Source: Pseudomonadota bacterium (lineage in GTDB: Bacteria; Pseudomonadota; Gammaproteobacteria; Burkholderiales; Burkholderiaceae_F). Taken from it: a DNA stretch of 64,000 bases. The stretch covers positions 1 through 64,000 of the forward strand of contig JAKBZN010000005.1 in the NCBI GenBank assembly GCA_021842465.1, given 5' to 3'. A program made the position numbers and the translations under genes. The notes beneath the pieces were generated by a model. The model saw only the letters and a program-made list of their open reading frames with translations, was not told where the DNA came from and searched no databases. Shown here one piece after another: positions 18,601 to 26,700 of the stretch (the first letter of the stretch is position 1; the number at the start of each line of letters is the position of its first letter).

Positions 18601-18770
18601 CCGAGGATCGCGTTGAACCGGGTCAGCACGTTGGACCGCAGGATTTCCCAGGCGGTGCGGCTGGTCGGCGTCGCCGCGCGGTTGACCGCGCCGCGGGCGA
18701 TCCGCGCCCCGACCTCGGCGTCGCTCAGGCCGTGCACCGGGTCTGTTGCTGTCGCATCGTCCGCCGCCAT
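15615..18770 (-). CDS. CtpE-like P-type ATPase fused to a PAP2 phosphatase domain
   Basis: A 1051-residue membrane protein. Residues 1 to about 790 form a complete P-type cation ATPase: actuator loop TGES (157-160), ion-site helix PEGL (262-265), phosphorylation motif DKTGTLT (305-311) and hinge GDGVND (539-544). The PEGLILLTS and LPATETLARVDVVCLDKTG context is closest to CtpE-type pumps, which are linked to calcium. Residues 795-1040 form a PAP2/acid-phosphatase domain with KLALHRQRP (908-916), PSGH (929-932) and SR-x5-H-x3-D (973-984), all catalytic residues present. An in-frame ATG at 16388 has AAGGA five bases upstream, so the PAP2 part could also be made alone. It is downstream of the RND pump. 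Substrate and coupling are unknown. Confidence 0.92.
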   Translation of the reverse strand: MAADDATATDPVHGLSDAEVGARIARGAVNRAATPTSRTAWEILRSNVLTRFNAILGTLFVVILLTGPWQDALFGGVFVLNTLIGMVQELRAKRALDRLALVSQPKARVLRADRLLDIAASEIVLDDILELGSGDQVVVDGVMLGALGLEVDESMLTGESAPVPKEPGDEVWSGSFVVAGTGRCRVTRVGAAAYGQRLAGDARRFRVAHSELRAGIDRILRYVTWAIVPTAALLFAGQAAMPAVPLADALLYSAAGVVAMVPEGLILLTSIALALAALRLSRRRVLVQDLPATETLARVDVVCLDKTGTLTEREPRFEALEPLRPHPDALRALAGLVAAEPKPNATLRAIETACRTERHPVAAAVVPFSSARKWSAATFEELGTWVLGAPEVVLAGIPDGDAVGRRADDLARDGRRVVLLAHTAEALAADSLPARLVPTALVLLTEQVRGDAEETLRFFHSQGVAIKLLSGDHPATVGRIASRLGIAADAVDAKDLPQDAGALAALAETQPVFGRLSPRNKQALIAALQSRGHVVAMVGDGVNDVLALRGADIGIAMGAGAGASRAIAHLVLLDNRFARLPSVIAEGRRVIGNVERLAALFLTKTVYAMLLALAVGVADVTFPFLPRHLTLVGSLTIGIPAFFLSLEHRADRARAGFVGRVLRFTLPAGVIVAGATFAAYALIPGVSRSSLAEARTVATVTLFAVATVVLWQVARPVSLGRRVLFGATIGAFVVVSILPPLRAFFALQPLPAGTWLAATGIAAAAAGALRWTAAVAATMRAAPTPSRPVSRKDIMNWLLGAESPKWFLLTAAALVVGGAWLFFGALEQGIHRDLLVVVDAHVHRLLQSLRTPVGDHLMIAVTELADAQVLLPVMLAALAWFLVHRLWLTAGYWLVAVGVAELLSEMVKLALHRQRPGVVPPGLAALSFPSGHTTMSTVVYGFLAFLLWRTEPPAFRRITAVLAAFLIGAIALSRLYLGAHGLSDVLGGVGFSVAWLAALAVAYEYQCRERFSYAGLASVLLATLVVAAALHILTSHSFDTVFSAPDGSINQ

Positions 18771-18876
18771 CCTGGTACCCCTTCCCGTCTCCGGTCAGCG
18801 TTCCGGCACGGTAACACCGGCAAGGTTCGCATCAAGCCGCCGACCGTACCGTGACGCGCGTCAGTCGCACGCCGGC

Positions 18877-21800
18877 CTACGTCGCGATCGCCTTGCGGCG
18901 CCAGTGCAGATAGAGCGCGGGAATCAGATTGGTGCTGCGCAATGCGCTCCAGAACAGGCCGCCCAGGATCACCACCGCCAACCCCTGTTCGGGCGCGGCA
19001 CCCTGGCCAAGACCCAGCGCCGTCGGCAGCATGCCGAGCGCGGCCGTCGCCGCGGTGAGCACGATCGGCCGAAAGCGCACCTGAATCGCCTCGCGGACCG
19101 CGTCCTCGACCGGCATGCCGGCGCGCTCGTTGCGGCGGGCGCGATCGAGCAGCACGATGCTGTGCCGCAGTCCGATACCCACCAGGGTCAGGAAGCCGAC
19201 CATGCCGGTGGCATTGAGACCGACGCCGCTGACCACCAGGGCCACCGTGCCGCCCGTCAACGCCAGCGGAATCTCGAGCAGCAGGATCGCCGGAATCAGC
19301 AGGCCGTCGAACTGCAACAGCAGGATGCCGACCAGGATCGCGAATGCCGCCATGGCCGCAAGGAGCAACCCCACTCCGGCCTGTTCGAGTTCGGCCGCCA
19401 GACCGCCGAAGGCGATGCGGTATCCGGGCGGCAAAGGCAGGTCGGCCAGGGCGCGCCGCGCCGCCCGCTCCGTGCTGCCCAGCGGACCGTTGGGCGTGGC
19501 CACGATATCGAGCGCACGGGCGCCGGCAATGTGGCGGATCTGATCGGGGGTTTCGGCCAGGGTCAGCCTCGCCAGTTCGCCCAAGGGCGTCCAGCCGCCC
19601 TGGGTGCGGATCGGCAGCGCCGCCAGCTCGCGCACCGTGTATTGCGGCGCGTCGGCAACGCGCAGGTAAAGATCCAGAGGCACGTTTCCCTCCGGCACGA
19701 GGCCCACGACCCGGCCGCCGATCAGCGTTCCGATCTGCGCATCGAGCGCGGCGGGCGTAAGTCCATGGACCGTCAAGGCGAGCAACCGAGGTTCGATCCG
19801 CAACGCCGTCACGGGATAACCGTCGTTGTCGAAGACGTCCTCCAAGGCGGCGATGCGGCGCAAGCGCGCGGTGATTTCCTCGGCGAGGCGCCGCAACTCC
19901 GGTACGGCGGCACCGAACACGTGAAGCACGAACGGCTGCGACAGCCCCGAGAGGCTCTCGCCGACGCGCTCGACGGTCGGCGTATCGACCGCCCGCTGCA
20001 CCCCCGGGAGTTGCGATTCGCGACCGATGCGCGCGCCGATCGCGTCCAGGGCATTGACGTCGACACCGGGCGTCAGCGCCACCTCGATTTCCCCCGCATA
20101 CGCCGGCTCGGTATAGGTGGTCGCGGAGGCGGAGCCGATGCGGGCATAGACATGCGCCACCGCGGGATCGCGCAGCAGCCGCGTCGTGATCGTCCTTGCC
20201 GCCGCGCGGGTATCCTGCAGCGAAGCCCCGGGCGGGAGCGTGAACGACTCCAGCAGCGCGCCCTCGTTGGGCAGTGGCAGAAAGTCGACGGGCACGAGCG
20301 CCAATCCGGCGAGGCTGATCAGCAGCACCGCGACGGTGATCGCCAGACTGGTGCGGGGGGCGCGCGCGACCCATGCAAACAGCCGCGCGTTCCCACGCTG
20401 CAGCCCGCGCAGCAAGCGCCGCCCGGCACTCGTCCCCACGGACGACCGCGCACCGAGAACGCCCAGGCCCAGCGGAATGACCGTCAGCGACACCAGCAGC
20501 GAGGCCGCCAGCGCGACGATCATCGCCCACGCAAACGGGATGAAGAACAAGCCCACCAGACCGCCAACGAAGAGCAGCGGCACATAGATGGCGACGTTGG
20601 TGAGCGTGCCGGTGACGTCGGGGACCACGATGCTGTGGACACCGGCCCGGATTCCCTGCCAATGCGTATCGCCGCACTCCCAGCGGTGGTGGATGCTCTC
20701 GAAGACCAGGATCGCGTCGTCGGCCAACAGACCGACGGCCACCGACAGCGCGCCGAAGGTCATCAGGTTCAGATCCTGTCCGAGCGCGCGCAGCGCCGCG
20801 ACGGCAAGGGCCAGGGACAGCGGAATGCTGCACGCGAGGATGACGATTCCGCGTCCCGCGCCGAGCGCCCAGAACAGGACCAGCACCGCCAGCGCCGCGC
20901 CGAGCAACAGGTTGCGGCCGAGGTCCGCGCCCACCCGCGCGACCAGACGACCTTGGTCGTAGGTCTGCACCCAGCGGACCCCGGGGGGAAGCTGCGTGCG
21001 GGTTTCCTCCAGCACGGCCCGGATCGCCCGCGTGACGGCCACGGTGGATGCGCCGGGCTGCTTGATCACGCTGAGCGCCACGCTAGGGCGTCCGTCCAGC
21101 GACACGGCGCTGTGCGTGGGTTCCGCGGCGCGGACGACGTGCGCCAACGCGCGCAGCGGAATCGGCCCGGCCCGGGCGGCGACGGGAATCCGCTCCAGCG
21201 TCTCGATCTGCGTGGGGAGGCTGCGGACTTCGATCGGCACGTCATTGTGGCCGAGGGTGACGTACCCGGCGGGTTCGAGCAGAACCTGCGAACGCACGGC
21301 CTGCTCGATCTGCACCACGCTCACGCCATAGCGCCGCATGGCATCGAGGTTGGGCTGGATCCACAGCGCCTCGTTGCCGGCACCGAACACGTTGACGAAC
21401 TGCACCCCGGGGACGCCGCGCAGCGCCGGAACGATGTCGGCCGCGACCGCCCGCTGCACTTGGGCCGGCGCGACGCCGGCCGGGATTTCCGCGGTGTAGT
21501 CGGCGACCTCGTTGATCGCATTGCCCAGGATCTGCGCCACCGGACGGACCTGCACCGGCAAATCTCCGCGGGCACGATCGATCGCCCCGTTCACCGCCTG
21601 CAGATCGATCTGCGCGCGGCTCCCCTGGCGAAACCGCACGTCGATCTCCACCGTGCCGTTGCCCATCACCGAACGTACGCTGCGCAGGCCCGTCAGGGTC
21701 AGGATCCGGCTCTCCAGCGGATCGACGACGAGGTGCTCCAGTTCCGTCGCACTGGTCCCCGGCAGGTGCGCATTGACCCGGATCTGCGGGTAGTCGAACT

Positions 21801-21927
21801 GCGGCAGTACCTCGACCGGCGTATTCCAGAGCGCGTCCGCGGCCCACGCCAGCACGCCGGCAAGCACGAGCAGCCACAGCACCCGGCGCCGCAACCAGCG
21901 CGGTATGGAACGGTCGTCGGCGGTCAT
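18877..21927 (-). CDS. RND efflux pump, inner-membrane permease (CzcA/CusA-like)
   Basis: A 1016-residue RND permease with the standard layout: TM1, a large periplasmic loop, TM2-6, a second loop, and TM8-12. The N-terminal loop pattern (EVLPQFDYPQIRV, SATELEHLVVDPLE, VRSVMGNGTVEID) resembles heavy-metal (HME) pumps. TM4, however, reads GLLADDAILVFES, with the proton-relay aspartate pair typical of multidrug members. Substrate is therefore open. It begins four bases after the membrane-fusion gene stop. No outer-membrane factor gene lies here, so a TolC-type partner must be encoded elsewhere. Confidence 0.94.
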   Translation of the reverse strand: MTADDRSIPRWLRRRVLWLLVLAGVLAWAADALWNTPVEVLPQFDYPQIRVNAHLPGTSATELEHLVVDPLESRILTLTGLRSVRSVMGNGTVEIDVRFRQGSRAQIDLQAVNGAIDRARGDLPVQVRPVAQILGNAINEVADYTAEIPAGVAPAQVQRAVAADIVPALRGVPGVQFVNVFGAGNEALWIQPNLDAMRRYGVSVVQIEQAVRSQVLLEPAGYVTLGHNDVPIEVRSLPTQIETLERIPVAARAGPIPLRALAHVVRAAEPTHSAVSLDGRPSVALSVIKQPGASTVAVTRAIRAVLEETRTQLPPGVRWVQTYDQGRLVARVGADLGRNLLLGAALAVLVLFWALGAGRGIVILACSIPLSLALAVAALRALGQDLNLMTFGALSVAVGLLADDAILVFESIHHRWECGDTHWQGIRAGVHSIVVPDVTGTLTNVAIYVPLLFVGGLVGLFFIPFAWAMIVALAASLLVSLTVIPLGLGVLGARSSVGTSAGRRLLRGLQRGNARLFAWVARAPRTSLAITVAVLLISLAGLALVPVDFLPLPNEGALLESFTLPPGASLQDTRAAARTITTRLLRDPAVAHVYARIGSASATTYTEPAYAGEIEVALTPGVDVNALDAIGARIGRESQLPGVQRAVDTPTVERVGESLSGLSQPFVLHVFGAAVPELRRLAEEITARLRRIAALEDVFDNDGYPVTALRIEPRLLALTVHGLTPAALDAQIGTLIGGRVVGLVPEGNVPLDLYLRVADAPQYTVRELAALPIRTQGGWTPLGELARLTLAETPDQIRHIAGARALDIVATPNGPLGSTERAARRALADLPLPPGYRIAFGGLAAELEQAGVGLLLAAMAAFAILVGILLLQFDGLLIPAILLLEIPLALTGGTVALVVSGVGLNATGMVGFLTLVGIGLRHSIVLLDRARRNERAGMPVEDAVREAIQVRFRPIVLTAATAALGMLPTALGLGQGAAPEQGLAVVILGGLFWSALRSTNLIPALYLHWRRKAIAT

Positions 21928-21930
21928 GAA

Positions 21931-22980
21931 TCAGTCGGGAGGCTGGAACGACTGGGCAATGCCGCGGTGGTATTCGAGGAACGCGTCGCGTACGACGATC
22001 CGCTCGCCCGACTGCAGGCCGGACACGATCCCGGTGCGCCAGCCGCGCGTCGGCCCGGGTGTCACTTGCCGGGGCCGGTCCCCCTGCGCCGTGCGCACGA
22101 GGACCCACCAGCGACCGCGATCCAGGATCAACGCCGAGGTCGGCACCGCGGCCATTTGGCGTGGCGGTCCGTCGATCTCGACCGTTCCCCATTGCCCGTC
22201 GATCCACCATGCGGGGCGGGCCGCCGACGTGGGGAGCAGGCCGACGCGTCGGCTGCCGTCGGCCGCGATGCTCGGCCCGACCGCGACCACCCGGACCGCA
22301 ATCGCGTCGCCGCCGCCGGCCGGCCGGAAGCGGCCGGTCATCCCGACGCGCAGCGCCGCCGCGTCGGATCCGTAGTACGCGGCATCGATCCACAGCTTGC
22401 CCGCCGGCGCCATGGTCACGATGGTTTCCCCGGCCGACGTCTCCTCCCCATCGGCGGCCTGGATCGCGATCACCGTTCCCGCAACCGGCGCGCGGACGAT
22501 CTGCAGCGCCTGCGCCGCACGGAGCTGCGCCGCCGCGATCCCCACGGCGGCCCGCGCAACGTGCCAATCGCGCCGCGCACCGTCGACCGCCTGCCGGGTC
22601 GCCAGCTGGTTTGCCCATTCGCGCCGAACGACCGCCAGCGCGCGCCGGGCCGCGGATTCCTGCGCCTGCGCGCTGCGCAGGGCCTCTTGACGAGCCGTCA
22701 GCAGCGATTGCATGCGCGGCCCGCCCACCTGCGCGAGCACGTCGCCGGCAGCCACGACGCTGCCCGGGACGGCCTGCAGGCCGCGCAAGGTGCCGGCGTC
22801 GACGCTGCGCACCGCGAGGATCGCCGTCGGCGCAATCTGTCCGTAGGCGGTCCAGGATCGGGGGAGCGTCTGCACCCGGACGGTGACGACGTCGGCACCG
22901 CCCGCGGCGGGGGCCGCCGCCGACACACCGGCCATCCCGAGCATGCAGACGGCGGCGAATGGCGACACCGCCCTGCGCAT
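21931..22980 (-). CDS. RND membrane-fusion (periplasmic adaptor) protein
   Basis: A 349-residue adaptor. A signal peptide (hydrophobic core then VSAAAPA) is followed by a first half-lipoyl/beta segment with VPGSVVAAGDVLAQVGG. A helical hairpin (about residues 85-145, alanine- and arginine-rich) comes next. The second lipoyl half reads VRAPVAGTVIAIQAADGEETSAGE. Beta-barrel and membrane-proximal parts finish with SGLQSGERIVVRDAF. I chose the ATG at 22980 because it gives a classic signal peptide. An in-frame GTG at 23019 overlaps the protease gene stop (GTGA) and would add 13 residues. Together with the next gene it forms the pump. Confidence 0.9.
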   Translation of the reverse strand: MRRAVSPFAAVCMLGMAGVSAAAPAAGGADVVTVRVQTLPRSWTAYGQIAPTAILAVRSVDAGTLRGLQAVPGSVVAAGDVLAQVGGPRMQSLLTARQEALRSAQAQESAARRALAVVRREWANQLATRQAVDGARRDWHVARAAVGIAAAQLRAAQALQIVRAPVAGTVIAIQAADGEETSAGETIVTMAPAGKLWIDAAYYGSDAAALRVGMTGRFRPAGGGDAIAVRVVAVGPSIAADGSRRVGLLPTSAARPAWWIDGQWGTVEIDGPPRQMAAVPTSALILDRGRWWVLVRTAQGDRPRQVTPGPTRGWRTGIVSGLQSGERIVVRDAFLEYHRGIAQSFQPPD

Positions 22981-23015
22981 GCGCCGCGCCAAACGCCACG
23001 CCACACACAAGGCAA

Positions 23016-23912
23016 TCACAGCGATCCGGTCCAGGCAAGGATCGGGCGCAGCACCGGCTCCCCCCAGGCGGCGCCAACCGCGCCGGCGCACAGGAGCATG
23101 GCGACCGCGACCGCCCACGGCACCGCCGAGCCGAGGCGGGTTCGCACCGGTGGCACGGCGATTTCGGGCAGCGGCGACGACAGCCGCGCGATCCGCTCTT
23201 GCAGGGCGCGCCCGCTGCCGATCAGGCCGGCGTCGATGGCCATCCCCTGGGCCACTCCGCGTCGCGGCGACCCCGCGGATGCCGCGCGGGCGATCGCCAG
23301 GACCGCGGCGGCGAGATCGAGCCCCGATGCGCCGCAGCCGCGGGCCTCATCGTCGCGCGCGCACTCCAGGATTTCGAGCCAGGCCGCGAACCGGCGATGC
23401 GCTCCGGGCCATGGCCATTGCAGATCGGTTGCGATCTGGGCCAGCCAGATCCGCAGCGGATCCCGATGCCGCACGTGGGCCTGCTCGTGCTCCCAGGCCG
23501 CACGCACCGGGCCCTCCTCGAGGCTCCGGGCCAGAAACGGCGAAAACACGACCCGCGGGCGCACGAGGCCTGCGGTGTAGATCGGGAGATCCCGGGGCGC
23601 GCGGACGAGTGCCCAGACGGCCCGGACGGCGGCGCGGATCGCGACCACCACGAACGGCACACTGGCCGCGAGCAGGACGCCGGGGGCAACGCGGTCCGGC
23701 ACCGGGTCGGGTTCGCGCAGCGCCCAGCCGGCAAGCCATGCGCCGAGCAGGAACAGCGGCAGCAGCGGAACCCACAGTTGCCGCCATGCGCGACGCTCGG
23801 CAACCTGCGGCGACCGATCGCCGAGGGCGCGGCGCGGCAACAGCACCAGGGGTTGCACCGCAGCGCCGCCAAGCACGAGCAGCAAGGTGGCGAGCAGCGT
23901 TTCACGTTCCAT
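23016..23912 (-). CDS. M56 family BlaR1-like membrane metalloprotease
   Basis: A 298-residue membrane protein with the zinc motif HEQAH at 142-146 inside VRAAWEHEQAHVRHRDPLR, and a downstream acidic zinc-ligand region near CARDDEA. At least three hydrophobic segments (about 8-25, 45-65, 78-100) precede the motif, and one more lies near the C-terminus. It lacks the extracellular penicillin-binding sensor of true BlaR1, so the trigger is not a beta-lactam in any way I can read. In known pairs such a protease inactivates the partner BlaI repressor. The ATG at 23912 overlaps the repressor gene by 11 bases, giving tight coupling. Confidence 0.88.
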   Translation of the reverse strand: MERETLLATLLLVLGGAAVQPLVLLPRRALGDRSPQVAERRAWRQLWVPLLPLFLLGAWLAGWALREPDPVPDRVAPGVLLAASVPFVVVAIRAAVRAVWALVRAPRDLPIYTAGLVRPRVVFSPFLARSLEEGPVRAAWEHEQAHVRHRDPLRIWLAQIATDLQWPWPGAHRRFAAWLEILECARDDEARGCGASGLDLAAAVLAIARAASAGSPRRGVAQGMAIDAGLIGSGRALQERIARLSSPLPEIAVPPVRTRLGSAVPWAVAVAMLLCAGAVGAAWGEPVLRPILAWTGSL

Positions 23913-24297
23913 GTCCGGCGCTCCGTTTGCTGCGAATCGCCCGCTCGAGTTCCGCGAGCAGGTCGGGATCGACTTCGTCGACCGCGTCGACCAGCGCCGC
24001 GACCGCGGCATGGGGACCGGGACCCAGGAACCGGTGCACCAGATGGCGGGCGCGGGCGCGTTCGACTTCGCCGCGCGCCACGGCCGGGAGATAGACGAAC
24101 GCGCCGCCCTCCCGGCGCCGGGTTACCAGTCCCTTGTCGCGCAGGCGGTCCACCACCTTGGCGGTGGTCGTGTAGACGTGGCCGGCCGGAACGCCGACCC
24201 GCTCGTGCAGCGCACGCACCGATGCGGCACGCAACTCCCAGAGGGCGGCGAGCACCGCGTACTCGAGATCGTCGGCGGGCAAGCGAAAATCGGTCAT
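23902..24297 (-). CDS. BlaI/MecI/CopY-family repressor
   Basis: A 131-residue winged-helix repressor. Residues 8-75 carry the DNA-binding fold (LEYAVLAALWELRAASVRALHERV, then HVYTTTAKVVDRLRDKGLVTRRREG). The C-terminal helices would dimerise. It is first in a minus-strand operon that continues into the protease, adaptor, RND pump and P-ATPase fusion. A dyad operator lies in the spacer of its own promoter (24304-24332), predicting autorepression of the whole operon. No Shine-Dalgarno precedes the ATG, and the predicted transcript starts at or next to it. Confidence 0.93.
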   Translation of the reverse strand: MTDFRLPADDLEYAVLAALWELRAASVRALHERVGVPAGHVYTTTAKVVDRLRDKGLVTRRREGGAFVYLPAVARGEVERARARHLVHRFLGPGPHAAVAALVDAVDEVDPDLLAELERAIRSKRSAGHGT

Positions 24298-24303
24298 TGC
24301 TGA

Positions 24304-24332
24304 ACATTACGACGGCGGTCGTAACCCGTCAA
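24304..24332 (-). promoter_or_regulatory. Operon promoter with BlaI-type operator in the spacer
   Basis: On the minus strand, TTGACG (24332-24327) and TAATGT (24309-24304) are separated by exactly 17 bases, a good sigma-70 arrangement. The dyad TTACGAC-N4-GTCGTAA (24307-24324) fills the spacer and enters the -10 box, so a bound BlaI-type dimer would block polymerase. Transcription is predicted to start at about 24297, the A of the repressor ATG, making a leaderless message. Confidence 0.75.
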
Positions 24333-24433
24333 CCGATGCGCCCCACCCGTCCCCTACAATTCCGCACCTCCGACATCCCCGCGCCGGTCCGCCACGCACG
24401 CAGTCCCGTGCGAAACCGCATCCCGAAACGAAC

Positions 24434-24916
24434 GTGCATCCCTACGACATCGAACTGACCGACCTCCACGGCACGCATCGCCGGCTGGGCGACTTCGCCG
24501 GCAAGGTCCTGCTGATCGTCAACGTCGCGAGTCGCTGCGGCTTCACGCCCCAGTATGCCGCGCTGGAAGCGTTGTACCGCCGGCACGCGTCCCGCGGCTT
24601 CGTGGTCCTGGGGTTCCCCTGCAATCAGTTCGGCGGCCAGGAACCCGGCAGCGCGGACGAAATCGAGCGGTTCTGTCGCACGACCTACGACGTCACCTTT
24701 CCGATGTTCGCCAAGATCGACGTCAAGGGCCGCGACATCCATCCGCTGTACCGGCATCTCACGAATGCCGCGCCCGGAATCTTCGGCACGAAGCGGATCA
24801 AGTGGAACTTCACCAAGTTCCTCGTCGACCGCGAGGGAACCGTGCGCGCGCGCTACGCGCCGTCGGTGCGGCCGGAAACCCTGGACCGGGACATCGAGGC
24901 GGCGCTGCAGCGCTGA
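24434..24916 (+). CDS. Glutathione peroxidase family peroxidase
   Basis: A 160-residue thioredoxin-fold peroxidase using Cys in place of Sec. The peroxidatic Cys35 sits in NVASRCGFTPQY. The tetrad partners are in FPCNQFGGQEPG (about 62-72) and Trp124 of KWNFTKFLVD. A second cysteine (Cys63 or Cys81) could resolve a disulfide, which would make it thioredoxin-dependent as in BtuE/Gpx7-type proteins. No signal peptide, so cytoplasmic. It starts with GTG and is divergent from the BlaI-type operon. Confidence 0.95.
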   Translation: MHPYDIELTDLHGTHRRLGDFAGKVLLIVNVASRCGFTPQYAALEALYRRHASRGFVVLGFPCNQFGGQEPGSADEIERFCRTTYDVTFPMFAKIDVKGRDIHPLYRHLTNAAPGIFGTKRIKWNFTKFLVDREGTVRARYAPSVRPETLDRDIEAALQR

Positions 24917-24936
24917 GGTCGGACCAAGCGCCCACA

Positions 24937-24953
24937 AGCCCTCGCGCAGGGCT
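24937..24953. terminator. Small convergent hairpin
   Basis: AGCCCT (24937-24942), loop CGCGC, AGGGCT (24948-24953), between the convergent peroxidase and DUF5666 lipoprotein genes. It has no T-run and is weak. Confidence 0.35.
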
Positions 24954-24966
24954 CCCCGACCGTCGA

Positions 24967-26700
24967 TCAACTGCCATCGAAGCTGATCGATTGAACGAGG
25001 TTCTGTCCACCCGATTGGGTGTAGTTCACCTCGACCGGCGCCCCGTCGGTGAACCATGCCGGCGGCGCCGACGTGGCGGTGCCGTCGTAGAACATGGTGG
25101 TGCCCGTCAGCGTCAAAGCAACCCCGTTGACGGTGAACGCCGATCCGCCGGCAACGTACCCGTGGACCTCGCCCTTCGTGTCCAGGGACGTCGGGGCACT
25201 GCCCAGGAAGGTGACGCTGTAGACCGTCAGCCCGGTCGCGGTGACCGTTCCCTCGACTTCGACCGCCTTGCCGTTGGCAAGGTTGCCTTCCCCGCCATTG
25301 ACGTATTGGACGTTGGCGGTCAAGGTCACCGTCGGATTGGTCACGCCGCCGAACGTCCCCTGGAGCGTGAACGGGCTCTTGTCGCCGACGAAGCCGCCGA
25401 TGGTTCCGAGGTAATCCACCACGGCCCCGACCGGGGGCACCGAGGAACTCGCGACGCTCGCGGCGACCACGACGTTCCCCTGCCCCAGCCCGCCCGGATT
25501 GCCGGCGATTTCGACATAGACACCGTTGCCGAGCGCCGCCGCCGCGCCCCCGGCGACCGTGGTCACGGCCGCGCCGCTGGCGTCGACCGGCACCCCGCGC
25601 ACGAGGAAGTTCGAGGTGCCCACATACCCGGTGATCGTGCCCTTCAGGCGGACCTGCGCGGGCTGCGTCGCGTAGGCGCGGATCGCGCTCGCGTTCAAGA
25701 TGCCGTTCGCGCCCTCCTGGCCGGTGACCACGATCGCATCGCCATCCTGGACCGCAGGCAGGCCTGCCGCAACGGCATCGACCGCGACACCGTCGACGGT
25801 GAAGACGCCGCTGCCCGAACCGGAGACCAGGCCTTCCACCGCCACGGTCGCGGTGGTGCCGACCAGGCCGTGAATCCGGACATTGGCAGCGGTGATCGTC
25901 GTGCCGCTCGGCGCGGTCGCGCTCAGGACGTTCACGACCTGTCCGTTGGCGATTACCGCGCCGGCCGGCTCCGTGGTGGTGGTCGAAGTCGTTTGCACGG
26001 TCAGGCCGCTTCCTGCGATCTGGAAGGTCTCCCCGGTGGCGTTCGGCGTCACGCCGGTGACGATCCCGGTGATGCGCGTCGTCGTATCGGTCGCCGGGGA
26101 CAGCGCGATCCGCGTCGCCTGGATCGTGTTTCCCGTCCCGCCGGCATTGCCGTGGAATAGTCCATGCACCTCGACCCGAGTCCCGTTGGTCAGGCTGGTG
26201 ATGTCGGTCAATCCGACATAGAACGTGACGGGTCCCGCCGCCGGGTCGACGTTGGTCACCACCGTCACGCCGTTGACGACGAAGCTACCGGTCACGCCGT
26301 CGGCGTGGATCGTCGGCGTCCCCTGGATGGTTCCGACCAGCGTTGGCTCGACGGTCATCGTCAGCGGATTGTTGGCGGCATCCGTCTCGACGTGGATCCG
26401 CTGCCCCAGCCCCACCACCGTCGCCGGTGTCGCCGTCGCATTGCCGTCCTGGTAATACTGCGGCGCCTGGCTGTCGTACTCGTGATCGTCGACCCCTACG
26501 CTACCGAGTGCGACCACCGTTCCGATGGTCAGACCCGTGCCCCCGGTGCCGACGCCGCCCAGGGCAAGCGCCGCAACACCCCCGCCGCACGAACTTAGGG
26601 CCCCCACCCCCAGCAGCGGGACGAGCACCGCCATCAGCCAGGTTGCGTATCGGCGTATCCCGTCGGCGATCGGGGTTCGGGTTGCAGTGGTTGCAGTCAT
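24967..26700 (-). CDS. DUF5666-repeat lipoprotein
   Basis: A 577-residue lipoprotein. A signal peptide at about residues 18-40 ends in a lipobox (ALSSC) followed by GGG. The mature part is a chain of about six OB-like DUF5666 modules, each with a pattern such as VxGxVTG...FTVNGVxVD...GxxVEVxG. Examples are GTITGYVGTSNFLVRGVPVD and GEVHGYVAGGSAFTVNGVALT. The family has no proven function. I chose the ATG at 26700 because the signal peptide begins directly after it. The gene is divergent from the MFS pump. Confidence 0.88.
   Translation of the reverse strand: MTATTATRTPIADGIRRYATWLMAVLVPLLGVGALSSCGGGVAALALGGVGTGGTGLTIGTVVALGSVGVDDHEYDSQAPQYYQDGNATATPATVVGLGQRIHVETDAANNPLTMTVEPTLVGTIQGTPTIHADGVTGSFVVNGVTVVTNVDPAAGPVTFYVGLTDITSLTNGTRVEVHGLFHGNAGGTGNTIQATRIALSPATDTTTRITGIVTGVTPNATGETFQIAGSGLTVQTTSTTTTEPAGAVIANGQVVNVLSATAPSGTTITAANVRIHGLVGTTATVAVEGLVSGSGSGVFTVDGVAVDAVAAGLPAVQDGDAIVVTGQEGANGILNASAIRAYATQPAQVRLKGTITGYVGTSNFLVRGVPVDASGAAVTTVAGGAAAALGNGVYVEIAGNPGGLGQGNVVVAASVASSSVPPVGAVVDYLGTIGGFVGDKSPFTLQGTFGGVTNPTVTLTANVQYVNGGEGNLANGKAVEVEGTVTATGLTVYSVTFLGSAPTSLDTKGEVHGYVAGGSAFTVNGVALTLTGTTMFYDGTATSAPPAWFTDGAPVEVNYTQSGGQNLVQSISFDGS

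Noticed and set aside
15831-18854. 1007-codon plus-strand open frame opposite the P-ATPase gene
   Set aside because: Same cause; it mirrors the well-supported ATPase and phosphatase domains and shows no family motif.
18388-23580. Very long plus-strand open frame opposite the RND, adaptor and protease genes
   Set aside because: It is the antisense of real genes with clear family motifs. In GC-rich DNA the opposite strand stays open, and its residues are rich in Arg, Gln, Asp and His with no domain pattern.
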